Assembly (NCBI GenBank): GCA_012517475.1
Contig: JAAYUV010000057.1
Location: forward strand, 1-57,686
DNA: 57,686 bases
Origin: Peptococcaceae bacterium
Lineage (GTDB): Bacteria; Bacillota; Desulfitobacteriia; Desulfitobacteriales; Syntrophobotulaceae
Reading direction: 5' to 3'
Shown here: positions 35,232 through 44,985 of the stretch, in pieces
Layout: every line of letters begins with the position of its first letter
Position numbering within the stretch: position 1 is the first letter of the stretch
The notes under the pieces: generated by a model
Seen by the model: only the letters and a program-made list of their open reading frames with translations
Databases searched by the model: none
What the model was told of the DNA's origin: nothing
Position numbers and translations under genes: made by a program

Positions 35232-37037
35232 ATGGCACAAGCGTCAAGAAATATAAGGAATTTTTCCATTATTGCACACATAGATCACGGTAAGTCAACT
35301 CTCGCTGACCGTCTTATTGAGTATACCGGAACACTTTCGACAAGAGAACTCAAGGAACAGGTTCTGGATTCCATGGATTTGGAAAGGGAACGGGGAATTA
35401 CCATTAAGCTTCAGGCGGTTCGCCTCCGTTATAAGGCCAAAGACGGGGAAATCTATGAGTTGAATCTAATTGATACCCCGGGGCATGTCGATTTTTCCTA
35501 TGAAGTATCCAGAAGTTTGGCAGCCTGTGAAGGGGCATTGCTTGTGGTGGATGCCGCACAGGGAATTGAAGCTCAGACCTTGGCCAATGTGTACCTGGCT
35601 TTGGAAAATGATCTGGAGATTATCCCGGTTATTAATAAAATTGACTTGCCAAGTGCAGAGCCTGAACGAGTAAAACAAGAGATTGAAGATGTCATTGGAA
35701 TTGATGCCAGTGAAGCAATCCTTGCTTCAGCCAAAAGCGGCCTGGGCGTGGAAGAGATTCTGGAGGCCATCGTCAAACGGATTCCCCCTCCGAAGGGCGA
35801 CGACGAAAAACCGCTTAAGTCATTGATCTTTGACTCCAAATTTGACTCCTATAAAGGTGCAATTCCCTATATTCGGATATTTGACGGAAAATTGGGGAAA
35901 GGAACCAATATTAAAATGATGTCTTCCGGCAAGGTTTTCGAAATTATTGAGGTGGGAGTTTTTACTCCGGGGATGACCATTGTCGAAGAGCTTCGGGCCG
36001 GACAAGTCGGATATATAGCAGGAAGTATTAAAAATGTCGGGGATACCCGGGTGGGGGATACGGTCACAGATGCGGACTATCCTTCTTCAGAACCGCTTCC
36101 GGGTTACCGTAAAGCAGTATCGATGGTTTTCTGCGGGCTATATCCTGTTGAAACTTCGGATTATGACCGTCTGAAGGATGCTTTGGAAAAACTGCAGCTA
36201 AACGACGCCAGCTTAATGTATGAAAATGAAACTTCTGTGGCTTTGGGCTTTGGTTTCCGCTGCGGCTTCCTGGGGCTGCTCCATATGGAGATTATTCAGG
36301 AACGAATAGAAAGAGAATTCGGGCTCTCCATTATTACGACCGCGCCCAGTGTTGTTTATAAAGTGAATACCATCAACCAGGAGCAAGTCCTGATTGATAA
36401 TCCTGCGTTACTCCCTCCGGAAGGGAAAATAGAATCGATTGAAGAGCCGATGGTTAAGGCTACGATCATGGTGCCTTCTGAATATGTCGGCACCATTATG
36501 GAACTTAACCAGGAGAAAAGAGGAAGTTTCCTGAACATGGACTATATTACAGCGTCCAGGGTCAGCCTTTACTATGAACTGCCTTTAAGCGAAATTGTCT
36601 ATGATTATTTCGACCAGTTGAAATCCCGGACTAAGGGTTATGCTTCCCTGGATTATGAGCTTATCGGTTATAAGGAAGCCAACCTTGTTAAATTGGATAT
36701 TATGCTCAATGGGGAGATTGTCGATGCCCTTTCCTTTATTGTCCATAAAGACAGGGCATATCAACGGGGAAGAAAGCTTGTGGAAAAACTCCGCGGCCTT
36801 ATTCCGCGGCAGATGTTTGAAATTCCCGTACAGGCGGTTATTGGTTCCAAAGTTATTGCCAGAGAAAATATCCGGGCTATGCGGAAAGACGTACTGGCTA
36901 AATGCTACGGCGGTGACATCACCCGGAAAAGAAAGCTTCTGGAAAAGCAAAAAGAGGGGAAAAAACGGATGAAGCAGGTTGGCAATGTCGAGATACCCCA
37001 GGAAGCTTTCATGGCGGTTCTGAAGATGGACGATTGA
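35232..37037 (+). CDS. lepA: Elongation factor 4 (LepA)
   Basis: A 601-residue translational GTPase. G1 is [14 protein letters not shown]2 region is RERGITIK, G3 is DTPGHVDF and G4 is NKID. The EF4-specific C-terminal domain is present ([38 protein letters not shown]). It acts on stalled or mistranslocated ribosomes and in 30S assembly. Length is normal. GGGGAG precedes the ATG. It is followed after 14 bases by hemW, a conserved arrangement. Confidence 0.98.
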   Translation: MAQASRNIRNFSIIAHIDHGKSTLADRLIEYTGTLSTRELKEQVLDSMDLERERGITIKLQAVRLRYKAKDGEIYELNLIDTPGHVDFSYEVSRSLAACEGALLVVDAAQGIEAQTLANVYLALENDLEIIPVINKIDLPSAEPERVKQEIEDVIGIDASEAILASAKSGLGVEEILEAIVKRIPPPKGDDEKPLKSLIFDSKFDSYKGAIPYIRIFDGKLGKGTNIKMMSSGKVFEIIEVGVFTPGMTIVEELRAGQVGYIAGSIKNVGDTRVGDTVTDADYPSSEPLPGYRKAVSMVFCGLYPVETSDYDRLKDALEKLQLNDASLMYENETSVALGFGFRCGFLGLLHMEIIQERIEREFGLSIITTAPSVVYKVNTINQEQVLIDNPALLPPEGKIESIEEPMVKATIMVPSEYVGTIMELNQEKRGSFLNMDYITASRVSLYYELPLSEIVYDYFDQLKSRTKGYASLDYELIGYKEANLVKLDIMLNGEIVDALSFIVHKDRAYQRGRKLVEKLRGLIPRQMFEIPVQAVIGSKVIARENIRAMRKDVLAKCYGGDITRKRKLLEKQKEGKKRMKQVGNVEIPQEAFMAVLKMDD

Positions 37038-37051
37038 CAGGTGAGAGAAAT

Positions 37052-38251
37052 ATGCCTTCTTTATATGTTCATGTTCCATTCTGTGTGAAAAAATGTGATT
37101 ACTGTGCTTTTTATTCGCTTCCGCTCCTGAATTCGTGTGAGGGGTTGGCGGACTATTTACGCGGGGTGGCTCAGGAAATAGAATTAAGATCGAATGAAGC
37201 CCCGGCAGGGGTTTCTTCTCTTTATTTAGGAGGCGGTACTCCGACGGTGCTTTCGTGGCGCCAGCTAGACGACCTATTGAAAGAGATCCATTTGCATTTT
37301 ACTTTTCTGTCCGGACAGGGAAAAGAAGGGCAGTCCTTCCCGGAAAAGACAACAGAGGCCAACCCGGGGACAATTACTGAAGAGAAATTGAAAGTATTGC
37401 GGGATTATGGGGTGAACCGGATATCATTAGGGGCTCAGAGTTTTAATGATCGATTGCTTTATCAGATCGGGAGAATTCATCGGGCCCAGGATATTTTGCA
37501 TGCAGTGAAACGAATCAGGAAAGCGGGAATCGAAAATCTTAATCTCGATCTCATTTTTGGACTGCCCGGGCAAACCTTAGAGGATTGGCAGGATACATTG
37601 CGGAAGGCCGTCGGGCTATCTCCGGAACATCTTTCGGTTTACGCCTTAACATTGGAAGAGGATACACCTCTGGGAAAAAAATACCTGGCAAGGGACTTAA
37701 ACTCGTTCAAAATGAGTGATCGGGATGAGGCCGGGGACTTGCCGGACGATGATCTTCAGGCTGATATGTATGAATGGGCAGTGGACTTTTTATCTAACAA
37801 GGGATTCAGACGTTATGAAATATCCAATTTTGCCCGATCCGGATATGAATGCCAGCATAATCTGGCTTACTGGCGCTGCGAGGAGTACATAGGGCTGGGC
37901 CCCGGAGCAGTTTCCTGTATGCGCAGGGTCAGATCCAAGAATATAGAAGACATGGAGGCTTACCTGAAAGATGCTGCGGCAGGAAAAAGGCCTTTTGACG
38001 GTGCAGAAACGGAATTCCTTACCCCTGAACAACAAATGTCGGAGTATATGATGCTTGGACTTCGGACCGAACAGGGGATAGATCCTATAGACTTTTATCA
38101 TAAATTTCAGGTTTCAATTCAGGATATTTACGGTCAGATTATGGCAAACTATATAGATAGAGACGTCCTGTCGATTTCTGGCGGAAGACTAAAAATTCAT
38201 CCGAATTATTCGTTTGTTGCCAATTCAATCATTAAGGATTTTATCCGATAG
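37052..38251 (+). CDS. hemW: Radical SAM heme chaperone HemW
   Basis: A 399-residue coproporphyrinogen oxidase-like radical SAM protein. The cluster motif is VPFCVKKCDYCAF near residue 9 (CxxxCxYC). LYLGGGTPTVL and LNLDLIFGLPGQTLEDWQDT are typical, and the HemW C-terminal domain follows. HemW carries heme to target enzymes and lacks the residues needed for true coproporphyrinogen oxidase activity. ATG 37052 follows CAGGTGAG. Confidence 0.95.
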   Translation: MPSLYVHVPFCVKKCDYCAFYSLPLLNSCEGLADYLRGVAQEIELRSNEAPAGVSSLYLGGGTPTVLSWRQLDDLLKEIHLHFTFLSGQGKEGQSFPEKTTEANPGTITEEKLKVLRDYGVNRISLGAQSFNDRLLYQIGRIHRAQDILHAVKRIRKAGIENLNLDLIFGLPGQTLEDWQDTLRKAVGLSPEHLSVYALTLEEDTPLGKKYLARDLNSFKMSDRDEAGDLPDDDLQADMYEWAVDFLSNKGFRRYEISNFARSGYECQHNLAYWRCEEYIGLGPGAVSCMRRVRSKNIEDMEAYLKDAAAGKRPFDGAETEFLTPEQQMSEYMMLGLRTEQGIDPIDFYHKFQVSIQDIYGQIMANYIDRDVLSISGGRLKIHPNYSFVANSIIKDFIR

Positions 38252-38322
38252 CTGACCGCCGCTAAGACTCCCGCTTTGTTAGGAGCATAAAAATCATTCG
38301 CTTAAAATTTACCAATTGTATC

Positions 38323-38351
38323 TTGACAATCTTTTACCTTCGTGCTAATGT
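38323..38351 (+). promoter_or_regulatory. Promoter of the hrcA-dnaK operon
   Basis: TTGACA (38323-38328), 17 bases, TAATGT (38346-38351). It lies directly before the CIRCE operator. Confidence 0.75.
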
Positions 38352-38363
38352 AGGGTCATAACG

Positions 38364-38390
38364 TTAGCACTCACTAGAGGGGAGTGCTAA
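38364..38390 (+). promoter_or_regulatory. CIRCE operator (HrcA binding site)
   Basis: TTAGCACTC (38364-38372), a 9-base spacer and GAGTGCTAA (38382-38390) match the CIRCE consensus exactly. HrcA bound here represses the operon; GroEL normally keeps HrcA active, so heat shock relieves repression. Confidence 0.98.
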
Positions 38391-38412
38391 CAACAAAACT
38401 GGGGGTAGCGAA

Positions 38413-39465
38413 ATGGAAATGGATGAAAGGAAAGAAAAAATTTTAAAAGCCATTGTGCAAGATTATATTTCCACCGCCGAACCTGTTGGATCAAGGACAA
38501 TTTCCAAGAAATTTGAACTCGGTGTATCCCCTGCCACCATCCGGAATGAGATGTCGGACCTGGAAGAAATGGGGCTGATCGAGCAGCCTCATACCTCTGC
38601 AGGAAGGATTCCTTCGGATACGGGGTATCGTTATTATGTCGATTATTTGATGGATCCTATGATCTTGAACGAAGAAGAGCAAAAGACGATTAATTTGGAA
38701 ATCAAAAATCGTCTGAATGAAGTGCAGGAGGTTATTGAATATACCGGAAAGCTTATTTCTCAGGTAACAAGTTTAACCAGTCTTGTACTTGGACCTAAGA
38801 ACAGGAACAGCGTGCTCAAAAGGCTTTATTTCTTACCCTATGAACCTGGAAAAGCGATTATGCTTACGGTAAAGGAAAATGGTTCGGTAGAGAACAATAT
38901 TGTGGAAATAGGTCATGATACGACACCGGAAGAATTGCAAATCCTGGCCAATATCTTTAATGAAAAAATGGGTGGGACCAGGGTTCAAGATTTGAAAAAA
39001 GGTTTGTTGAATGAAATATACAGCGAACTCTCCAGAAAACGCCGGATGATTGACGGGATGATGGGAATTCTGGAAAGAATGTTTGAGGATAAAAACAATG
39101 AGAATCCTGAACAACGGGTTTATCTCGGCGGTACGCTTAATATGTTAAACCAGCCGGAATTTCGGGACTTAAACAAGGTAAAGAATCTATTTTCTGTTTT
39201 TGAGGAAAACAATAAACTCAAAGAATTATTAAGCCATAATCAAAACGGGTTAAATATTACCATAGGGTCTGAGAACACGGATGAGGTTTTCAAAGACTGC
39301 AGCGTGATCTCTGCCACTTACCATATCAACGGGAAACAAATCGGTTCCATTGGAGTATTGGGGCCAACCCGTATGGATTATGGTAAAGCAATCACGATTG
39401 TTGATTATATGACAAAAAGTCTGACGGAGATGCTTACAAATAAGCATCTAAGAATAAGGACTTAG
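38413..39465 (+). CDS. hrcA: Heat-inducible transcription repressor HrcA
   Basis: A 350-residue repressor with an N-terminal winged-helix domain (MDERKEKILKAIVQDYISTA, TISKKFELGVSPATIRNEMS) and a GAF-like inducer domain. It binds the CIRCE element 23 bases upstream and so controls its own operon. GGGGGTAGCG precedes ATG 38413; an ATG two codons later is an alternative. Confidence 0.97.
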   Translation: MEMDERKEKILKAIVQDYISTAEPVGSRTISKKFELGVSPATIRNEMSDLEEMGLIEQPHTSAGRIPSDTGYRYYVDYLMDPMILNEEEQKTINLEIKNRLNEVQEVIEYTGKLISQVTSLTSLVLGPKNRNSVLKRLYFLPYEPGKAIMLTVKENGSVENNIVEIGHDTTPEELQILANIFNEKMGGTRVQDLKKGLLNEIYSELSRKRRMIDGMMGILERMFEDKNNENPEQRVYLGGTLNMLNQPEFRDLNKVKNLFSVFEENNKLKELLSHNQNGLNITIGSENTDEVFKDCSVISATYHINGKQIGSIGVLGPTRMDYGKAITIVDYMTKSLTEMLTNKHLRIRT

Positions 39466-39480
39466 GAAGGAGGCGGTTCT

Positions 39481-40038
39481 GTGACAGAGCAAATGACGAA
39501 CAATGAAGTAGAGGATCTCCAGGAATCTCAAGCCGGTAATGCTGAAGAAAGTATGGATATTCCGGCAAAGGATTCGGGAACTTTGGAATTAAAAGCAGAA
39601 CTGGATGAGTACAAATCCAAAGCAGAAGATTACTACTCCCAGTTGCAAAGACTAAAGGCTGAATTTGATAACTTCCGGAAAAGGACTCAGAAGGAAAAGG
39701 AAGAAGCAGCAAAATACGGATCAGAAAGGATCATCCTTTCCTTGCTTCCGGTACTCGATAATTTTGAGAGGGCAGTAGAATCCAGCCACAAAAACAAGGA
39801 TTTTGAGTCCTTATCTCAAGGGGTGGAGATGATCCACAGGCAATTTCTCAAAGTTCTTGAAGATGAAGGACTAAAAACAATACAAGCAGCCGGAGAGCAG
39901 TTTGATCCCAATCTTCATGAAGCTCTTCTCAGGGAAGAAACCGATCAAGGAGAAAATGTCGTTTTGGAAGAACTGCAGAAAGGCTATTATCTGAAAGACA
40001 AAGTTTTAAGACCGAGCAGAGTGAAAGTGTCAGGCTGA
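39481..40038 (+). CDS. grpE: Nucleotide exchange factor GrpE
   Basis: A 185-residue GrpE that releases ADP from DnaK. An acidic, disordered N-terminus is followed by a long coiled coil (KAEDYYSQLQRLKAEFDNFR) and the beta domain (AGEQFDPNLHEAL, VLRPSRVKVS). The start is GTG 39481 after AAGGAGG. It lies 15 bases after hrcA. Confidence 0.97.
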   Translation: MTEQMTNNEVEDLQESQAGNAEESMDIPAKDSGTLELKAELDEYKSKAEDYYSQLQRLKAEFDNFRKRTQKEKEEAAKYGSERIILSLLPVLDNFERAVESSHKNKDFESLSQGVEMIHRQFLKVLEDEGLKTIQAAGEQFDPNLHEALLREETDQGENVVLEELQKGYYLKDKVLRPSRVKVSG

Positions 40039-40079
40039 TGAGCCGCATATGTTTTTGAAATAAAGGAGGAAAATAAACC

Positions 40080-41930
40080 ATGAGCAAGATTATTGGTATT
40101 GATTTGGGAACCACCAATTCCTGTGTTGCCGTTCTGGAAGGTGGGGAACCCGTTGTAATTCCAAACCCTGAAGGAGCCCGTATTACCCCTTCAGTCGTTG
40201 GGTTTTCCAAGACAGGTGAAAAACTTGTAGGACAGGTTGCAAAAAGACAGGCCGTATCCAATCCGGATAATACGGTTATCTCAATTAAGCGTCATATGGG
40301 ATCGGATCACAAAGTGAGTTTGCTTGGAAAAGCCTATACCCCGCAGGAAATCTCTGCAATGATTCTACAAAAATTAAAATCTGATGCGGAAGCCTACCTG
40401 GGAGCCAGTGTATCAAAAGCTGTTATTACGGTACCGGCTTACTTCACAGACTCTCAGCGTCAGGCTACCAAGGATGCCGGAACAATTGCAGGATTGGAAG
40501 TTTTGCGTATCATTAACGAACCAACCGCTGCGGCCTTGGCCTACGGTTTGGATAAGGAAAATGATCAGACTGTTCTGGTCTATGACCTGGGCGGCGGTAC
40601 TTTTGACGTCTCTATTCTGGAACTCAGCCAGGGCATGGTTGAAGTAAAAGCAACCAATGGTAACAACCATTTGGGTGGTGACGATTTCGACCAGCGTTTG
40701 ATGGATTATATTGTTTCTGAATTTAAGAAAGCCAATGGGGTTGATCTTTCTAAAGACCGCGTAGCAATGCAGCGCTTGAAAGAAGCAGCAGAAAAAGCGA
40801 AGATTGAACTCTCCGGTGTTACCCAGTCCAATATCAACCTGCCGTTTATTACCATGTCCGCTGAAGGACCGCTTCACCTGGATATGAACATTACAAGAGC
40901 TAAATTCGAAGAACTGACTGCAGATCTGGTGGAAGCTACCATGGGACCAACCCGTCAGGCGATGGAAGATGCCAAATTGTCCTTTAAAGATATTGATCAG
41001 GTCATCCTTGTCGGCGGATCCACCCGTATACCTGCCGTTCAGGAAGCGATTAAGAGGATTAGCGGAAAAGAGCCTCATAAAGGGGTTAACCCGGATGAAG
41101 TCGTTGCCCTTGGTGCTGCTATTCAAGGCGGTGTCTTGGGCGGTGAAATGAAAGATATTGTGCTGGTTGATGTCGCTCCTCTTTCCTTAGGGATTGAAAC
41201 CTTGGGCGGTGTATTTACCAGAATTATTGACCGCAACACGACCATCCCCACTACAAAATCCCAGGTATTTTCTACCGCTGCTGACAGCCAGACATCCGTA
41301 GACATTCATGTTCTTCAAGGGGAACGTGAAATGGCTGCGTACAATAAAACTCTTGGCCGCTTCCAGTTAACAGGAATTCCTCCCGCTCCGCGCGGAATCC
41401 CGCAGATTGAAGTAAAATTTGATATTGATGTCAATGGTATTGTTCATGTCTCCGCTAAAGATATGGCAACCGGCAACGAACAAAAGGTAACCATCACCGC
41501 TTCCACCGGCTTAAGCAAGGAAGAGATTGAAAAGATGCGTAAAGATGCCGAAGCGAATGCGGAACAGGATAAAAAGCAGAGAGAATTGATTGATGCCAAA
41601 AATGAAGCGGATTCCCTGGCCTACCAGGCTGAAAAGACCCTGAAAGAATTTGAAGGAAAAGGGGACGCTGCCGAAAGGGAAAATATCAAGAAGGCTGCGG
41701 AGGAACTCCGGAGTGCCGCCGGGACGGACAATATCCAGGAGATGAAGGCTAAATCCGAAGCACTGACGAAAATTCTTTATCCATATGTGGAAAAGATGTA
41801 TCAGCAGCAGGCTGCCCAAAACCCCGGCCAGCAGGGTGCCAACCCGAATACGGGCGGGCAGAATACCGGAACAGGAAAAGCCGATGAAAATGTTGTAGAT
41901 GCCGAATATACAGAGGTTGACAAAGATTAA
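40080..41930 (+). CDS. dnaK: Chaperone DnaK (Hsp70)
   Basis: A 616-residue Hsp70 starting [20 protein letters not shown]. The ATPase domain ([31 protein letters not shown]) is followed by the linker ([18 protein letters not shown]), the substrate-binding domain and a C-terminal lid ending in a Gly/Gln/Asn-rich tail and the acidic [12 protein letters not shown]. The first lid-adjacent gap typical of Gram-positive DnaK is consistent with its length. AAGGAGG precedes the ATG. Confidence 0.99.
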   Translation: MSKIIGIDLGTTNSCVAVLEGGEPVVIPNPEGARITPSVVGFSKTGEKLVGQVAKRQAVSNPDNTVISIKRHMGSDHKVSLLGKAYTPQEISAMILQKLKSDAEAYLGASVSKAVITVPAYFTDSQRQATKDAGTIAGLEVLRIINEPTAAALAYGLDKENDQTVLVYDLGGGTFDVSILELSQGMVEVKATNGNNHLGGDDFDQRLMDYIVSEFKKANGVDLSKDRVAMQRLKEAAEKAKIELSGVTQSNINLPFITMSAEGPLHLDMNITRAKFEELTADLVEATMGPTRQAMEDAKLSFKDIDQVILVGGSTRIPAVQEAIKRISGKEPHKGVNPDEVVALGAAIQGGVLGGEMKDIVLVDVAPLSLGIETLGGVFTRIIDRNTTIPTTKSQVFSTAADSQTSVDIHVLQGEREMAAYNKTLGRFQLTGIPPAPRGIPQIEVKFDIDVNGIVHVSAKDMATGNEQKVTITASTGLSKEEIEKMRKDAEANAEQDKKQRELIDAKNEADSLAYQAEKTLKEFEGKGDAAERENIKKAAEELRSAAGTDNIQEMKAKSEALTKILYPYVEKMYQQQAAQNPGQQGANPNTGGQNTGTGKADENVVDAEYTEVDKD

Positions 41931-41988
41931 TAAAGGCTGCACATTGATTCCTCAAAAGGAGTATAATAATATATTGGAGATAAACCTT

Positions 41989-42012
41989 GGGCGCAAAGGG
42001 ATCTTTGTGCCC
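41989..42012 (+). promoter_or_regulatory. Intercistronic hairpin between dnaK and dnaJ
   Basis: GGGCGCAAAG (41989-41998) pairs with CTTTGTGCCC (42003-42012) across four bases, with one G-U pair. No T tract follows directly, so it is more likely an RNA-processing or stabilising stem, or a partial attenuator setting the DnaK:DnaJ ratio, than a full terminator. Confidence 0.6.
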
Positions 42013-42077
42013 ACTCCGCTTTATAAATATCGACTGTCTTCGGTATAGATATACAGGGAGGAGTTTCAACAACCATC

Positions 42078-43229
42078 ATGAAGCGAGATTATTATGAGGT
42101 TTTGGGAGTAAGTAAATCTGCAAGTCTTGACGAAATAAAAAAAGCTTATCGGAAAATTGCCAAGGAAAATCATCCTGATGTGAAACCCAATGACAAGCAG
42201 GCAGAAGAACGTTTTAAGGAAGCTACTGAAGCATATGCCGTGTTAAGTACTCCTGAAAAAAAGGCCAAGTATGACCAATATGGGCATGCCGGAGTTGATT
42301 TCAACGGCCAGGGCGGATTTGGAGGAGGCTTTGGTGACTTTTCTGATTTTACCGATTTTGGACTTGGCGATATCTTTGAAATGTTTTTTGGCGGCGGCAT
42401 GGGTGGTGGAGGCCAAAGAAGAAGGGGACCTTCAAGAGGATCTGATTTACGCTATGATCTGACCATCACCTTGCACGAAGCTGCATTTGGAGCTAAAAAA
42501 ATAATTGAAGTGCCGGTCTCTGAGACTTGTTCGCATTGCAACGGAAGCGGTGCGGCTCCTGGAACACAACCTTCCACATGTTCCCAGTGCGGGGGATCAG
42601 GACAGGTACGTTCCGTGCAGAGAACGCCTTTCGGACAAGTGGCTACCACTCGCACCTGTCCTGCTTGTAACGGCCAGGGCAGCATGATCACTACACCCTG
42701 TAATCAATGCAACGGCCGGGGTAAGGTACGTGAAGTGAAGAAGATTGAAGTAAACATTCCGGCGGGATCGGAAGAGGGTTTAAGTCTTCGTTTCAGCGGA
42801 CGGGGAGAAGCAGGAGAAAAAGGCGGCCCTTCCGGAGATCTTTATGTAGTCCTAAACGTTCAGCCTCATGACTTTTTTGAACGCCGGGGGAACGATATTT
42901 ACTGTGAAGTACCGATAACCTTTGTTCAAGCAGCTTTAGGAGATGAAATCGATGTTCCTACCATTCATGGAGAAGTAAAAATGAAGATTCCGGAAGGAAC
43001 ACAGACCTCCAAAGTATTTAGAATTAAAGGGATGGGTGTTCCCTATAGAAGAGGCGGCGGCGCAGGAGATCAGCACGTCAGGGTGATCGTGGCTACCCCG
43101 ACCAAACTTACCGAAAAACAAAAAGAATTACTTAAAGAATTCGGAAGAATTACCTCGGAAGACCAGCAGATGGGCAAAAGGTCTTTTTGGGACAAGGTTA
43201 AGGAAAATGTGAAGGATGCTATAGGATAG
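42078..43229 (+). CDS. dnaJ: Chaperone DnaJ (Hsp40)
   Basis: A 383-residue type I Hsp40. The J domain at 1-70 has the HPD motif in ENHPDVKPND. A Gly/Phe-rich linker follows. Four CxxCxGxG zinc repeats lie at about 150-215 (CSHCNGSG, CSQCGGSG, CPACNGQG, CNQCNGRG). The C-terminal substrate-binding domains complete it. It stimulates DnaK ATPase activity. GGGAGG precedes the ATG at some distance. Confidence 0.98.
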   Translation: MKRDYYEVLGVSKSASLDEIKKAYRKIAKENHPDVKPNDKQAEERFKEATEAYAVLSTPEKKAKYDQYGHAGVDFNGQGGFGGGFGDFSDFTDFGLGDIFEMFFGGGMGGGGQRRRGPSRGSDLRYDLTITLHEAAFGAKKIIEVPVSETCSHCNGSGAAPGTQPSTCSQCGGSGQVRSVQRTPFGQVATTRTCPACNGQGSMITTPCNQCNGRGKVREVKKIEVNIPAGSEEGLSLRFSGRGEAGEKGGPSGDLYVVLNVQPHDFFERRGNDIYCEVPITFVQAALGDEIDVPTIHGEVKMKIPEGTQTSKVFRIKGMGVPYRRGGGAGDQHVRVIVATPTKLTEKQKELLKEFGRITSEDQQMGKRSFWDKVKENVKDAIG

Positions 43230-43238
43230 GAGTTAGGT

Positions 43239-44177
43239 ATGAACTGGATGGAAATTGCGGTAACAGTTTCAGCAGAGGGAGAAGAAGCTGTTACCGATCT
43301 TTTTTACAGACTCGGAAGCCAGGGTGTAGTTGTGGAATCACCCGAGCTCATTAAGACGTACATAGATTCCGGAATTTGGGATTACCATGTCTTTGACCAG
43401 ATTGATATAACAGGAAAATCTGTGATAAAAGGCTATTTTCCTGAGGATGAGCGGTTGAACGGGAGACTTGTATCTCTTAGGGAGGAACTTCTTTTGTTAA
43501 AGGAGCTTTTTCCCGAATGGGTTATCGAATCGGAAACGATTATGGTCAAGGAAGAGGATTGGGCGAATGAATGGAAGCGTTACTTTAAACCGGTTCGGAT
43601 CGGAAGGCGTTTCCTGATTAAACCTTCCTGGGAGGAAATACAACCGGAAAAGGATGACCTTGTTATTGAAATCGATCCCGGAATGGCTTTTGGAACAGGG
43701 ACCCATCCCACGACTTCTCTTTGTCTGGAAGCCATTGAAGATCATGTAACTGCAGGCCAGGTAGTTTTTGACATCGGGACGGGTTCAGGAATTCTGGCCG
43801 TAGCAGCTGCCAAAATGGGGGCAGTCGTTCAGGCGGGGGATATTGATATCATGGCAGTCAGGATTGCCCAGGAAAATATTGCCCTGAATAGAGTTTCAGA
43901 CAGCGTATCAGTTAAGGCGGGAAATCTGGGGGAAGTCTTTACGGGATTAGCCGATGTGGTTATTGCCAATATAATTGCCGATGTAATCATAGATCTTCTG
44001 CCTCAACTCTTCGGGATGATGAAAGAAGACGGACTCTTCATTGCTTCCGGCCTGATAGATACCCGAGTTGAGGAAGTTCTGGAAAAGCTGAATGAATTTG
44101 GTCTCCAATGTGTCGGGAAGCTTGAAGATTCGGGCTGGGTACTGGTAAAAGCTCAGTTTGAGAAAGAAACGGATTAG
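43239..44177 (+). CDS. prmA: Ribosomal protein L11 methyltransferase
   Basis: A 312-residue SAM-dependent methyltransferase that trimethylates L11. The N-terminal L11-recognition region (MEIAVTVSAEGEEAVTDLFY) precedes the catalytic domain with MAFGTGTHPTTSLCLEAIED, FDIGTGSGILAVAAAKMGA and the NIIADV motif. It starts ten bases after dnaJ and continues the operon. Confidence 0.97.
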   Translation: MNWMEIAVTVSAEGEEAVTDLFYRLGSQGVVVESPELIKTYIDSGIWDYHVFDQIDITGKSVIKGYFPEDERLNGRLVSLREELLLLKELFPEWVIESETIMVKEEDWANEWKRYFKPVRIGRRFLIKPSWEEIQPEKDDLVIEIDPGMAFGTGTHPTTSLCLEAIEDHVTAGQVVFDIGTGSGILAVAAAKMGAVVQAGDIDIMAVRIAQENIALNRVSDSVSVKAGNLGEVFTGLADVVIANIIADVIIDLLPQLFGMMKEDGLFIASGLIDTRVEEVLEKLNEFGLQCVGKLEDSGWVLVKAQFEKETD

Positions 44178-44206
44178 AAACTTGAAGAATGTTACAGGAG
44201 AGAGCT

Positions 44207-44944
44207 ATGCACCGGTTCAAAATTGGAAGCAAAACCGCAGACGCCTTTATTATCCGGGATGACGAGTTTTACCATCTTGTAAAAGTGCTGCGCCTTAGGC
44301 AGGGAGATCAAGTTGCGGGGTTTGACAATTCCGGTGCCCAGTGGCAGGGAATCATTGAATCAATTGATAAAGACAGCGCAGTTTGCAGGATCATGAAAGA
44401 AGAGTTTCCCGGTGTCGAAGCCAAAACCGCAGTCTATTTGGTAATGGGGCTGGCTAAAGGAGAAAAAATGGAATGGGTAATCCAGAAGGGGACAGAATTA
44501 GGAATGGCGGGGTTTATCCCTCTTCGGACCCAAAGAGCAGTTTTGCAGTTGGAAGGAAAAAAAGCCGGAGAGAAAGTTGCCCGCTGGCAAAAGATTGCCT
44601 CCGAAGCTGTCAAACAATCCCGCCGGGTTGTTGAGCCGGAAGTGACCCAAATTGCTGACTGGGGAGATTTGGAGAGAATCCTGCCCCCCGAAACACAATG
44701 GCTTATACCCTATGAAGATGAAACAAATAATTCCTTAAGCAATACATTGGATGGTTTTAAAGCAGAATATCCCATAGCAATTCTAATTGGACCCGAAGGG
44801 GGATTTACTCCTGCAGAAGTATCCGGAGCACGTGAGAGGCTTAAAGCCTCAAGCGTTTCACTGGGGCCGCGGATTTTAAGAACTGAGACAGCGGCTTTGA
44901 CATCATTAATCATGGTTTTGACTCATTTTGGAGATCTCGGGTAG
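44207..44944 (+). CDS. rsmE: 16S rRNA (uracil-1498-N3)-methyltransferase RsmE
   Basis: A 245-residue SPOUT methyltransferase. An N-terminal PUA-like region (FYHLVKVLRLRQGDQVAGFD) precedes the knotted domain with the motifs GTELGMAGFIPLRTQRAV, LIGPEGGFTPAEVSGARE and LGPRILRTETAALTSL. It methylates U1498 in the 30S subunit. ATG 44207 follows CAGGAGAG. Confidence 0.97.
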   Translation: MHRFKIGSKTADAFIIRDDEFYHLVKVLRLRQGDQVAGFDNSGAQWQGIIESIDKDSAVCRIMKEEFPGVEAKTAVYLVMGLAKGEKMEWVIQKGTELGMAGFIPLRTQRAVLQLEGKKAGEKVARWQKIASEAVKQSRRVVEPEVTQIADWGDLERILPPETQWLIPYEDETNNSLSNTLDGFKAEYPIAILIGPEGGFTPAEVSGARERLKASSVSLGPRILRTETAALTSLIMVLTHFGDLG

Positions 44945-44985
44945 CCCGAAAATCTTTCCCGGCCCTATTATTCTTGGGGGAAATT

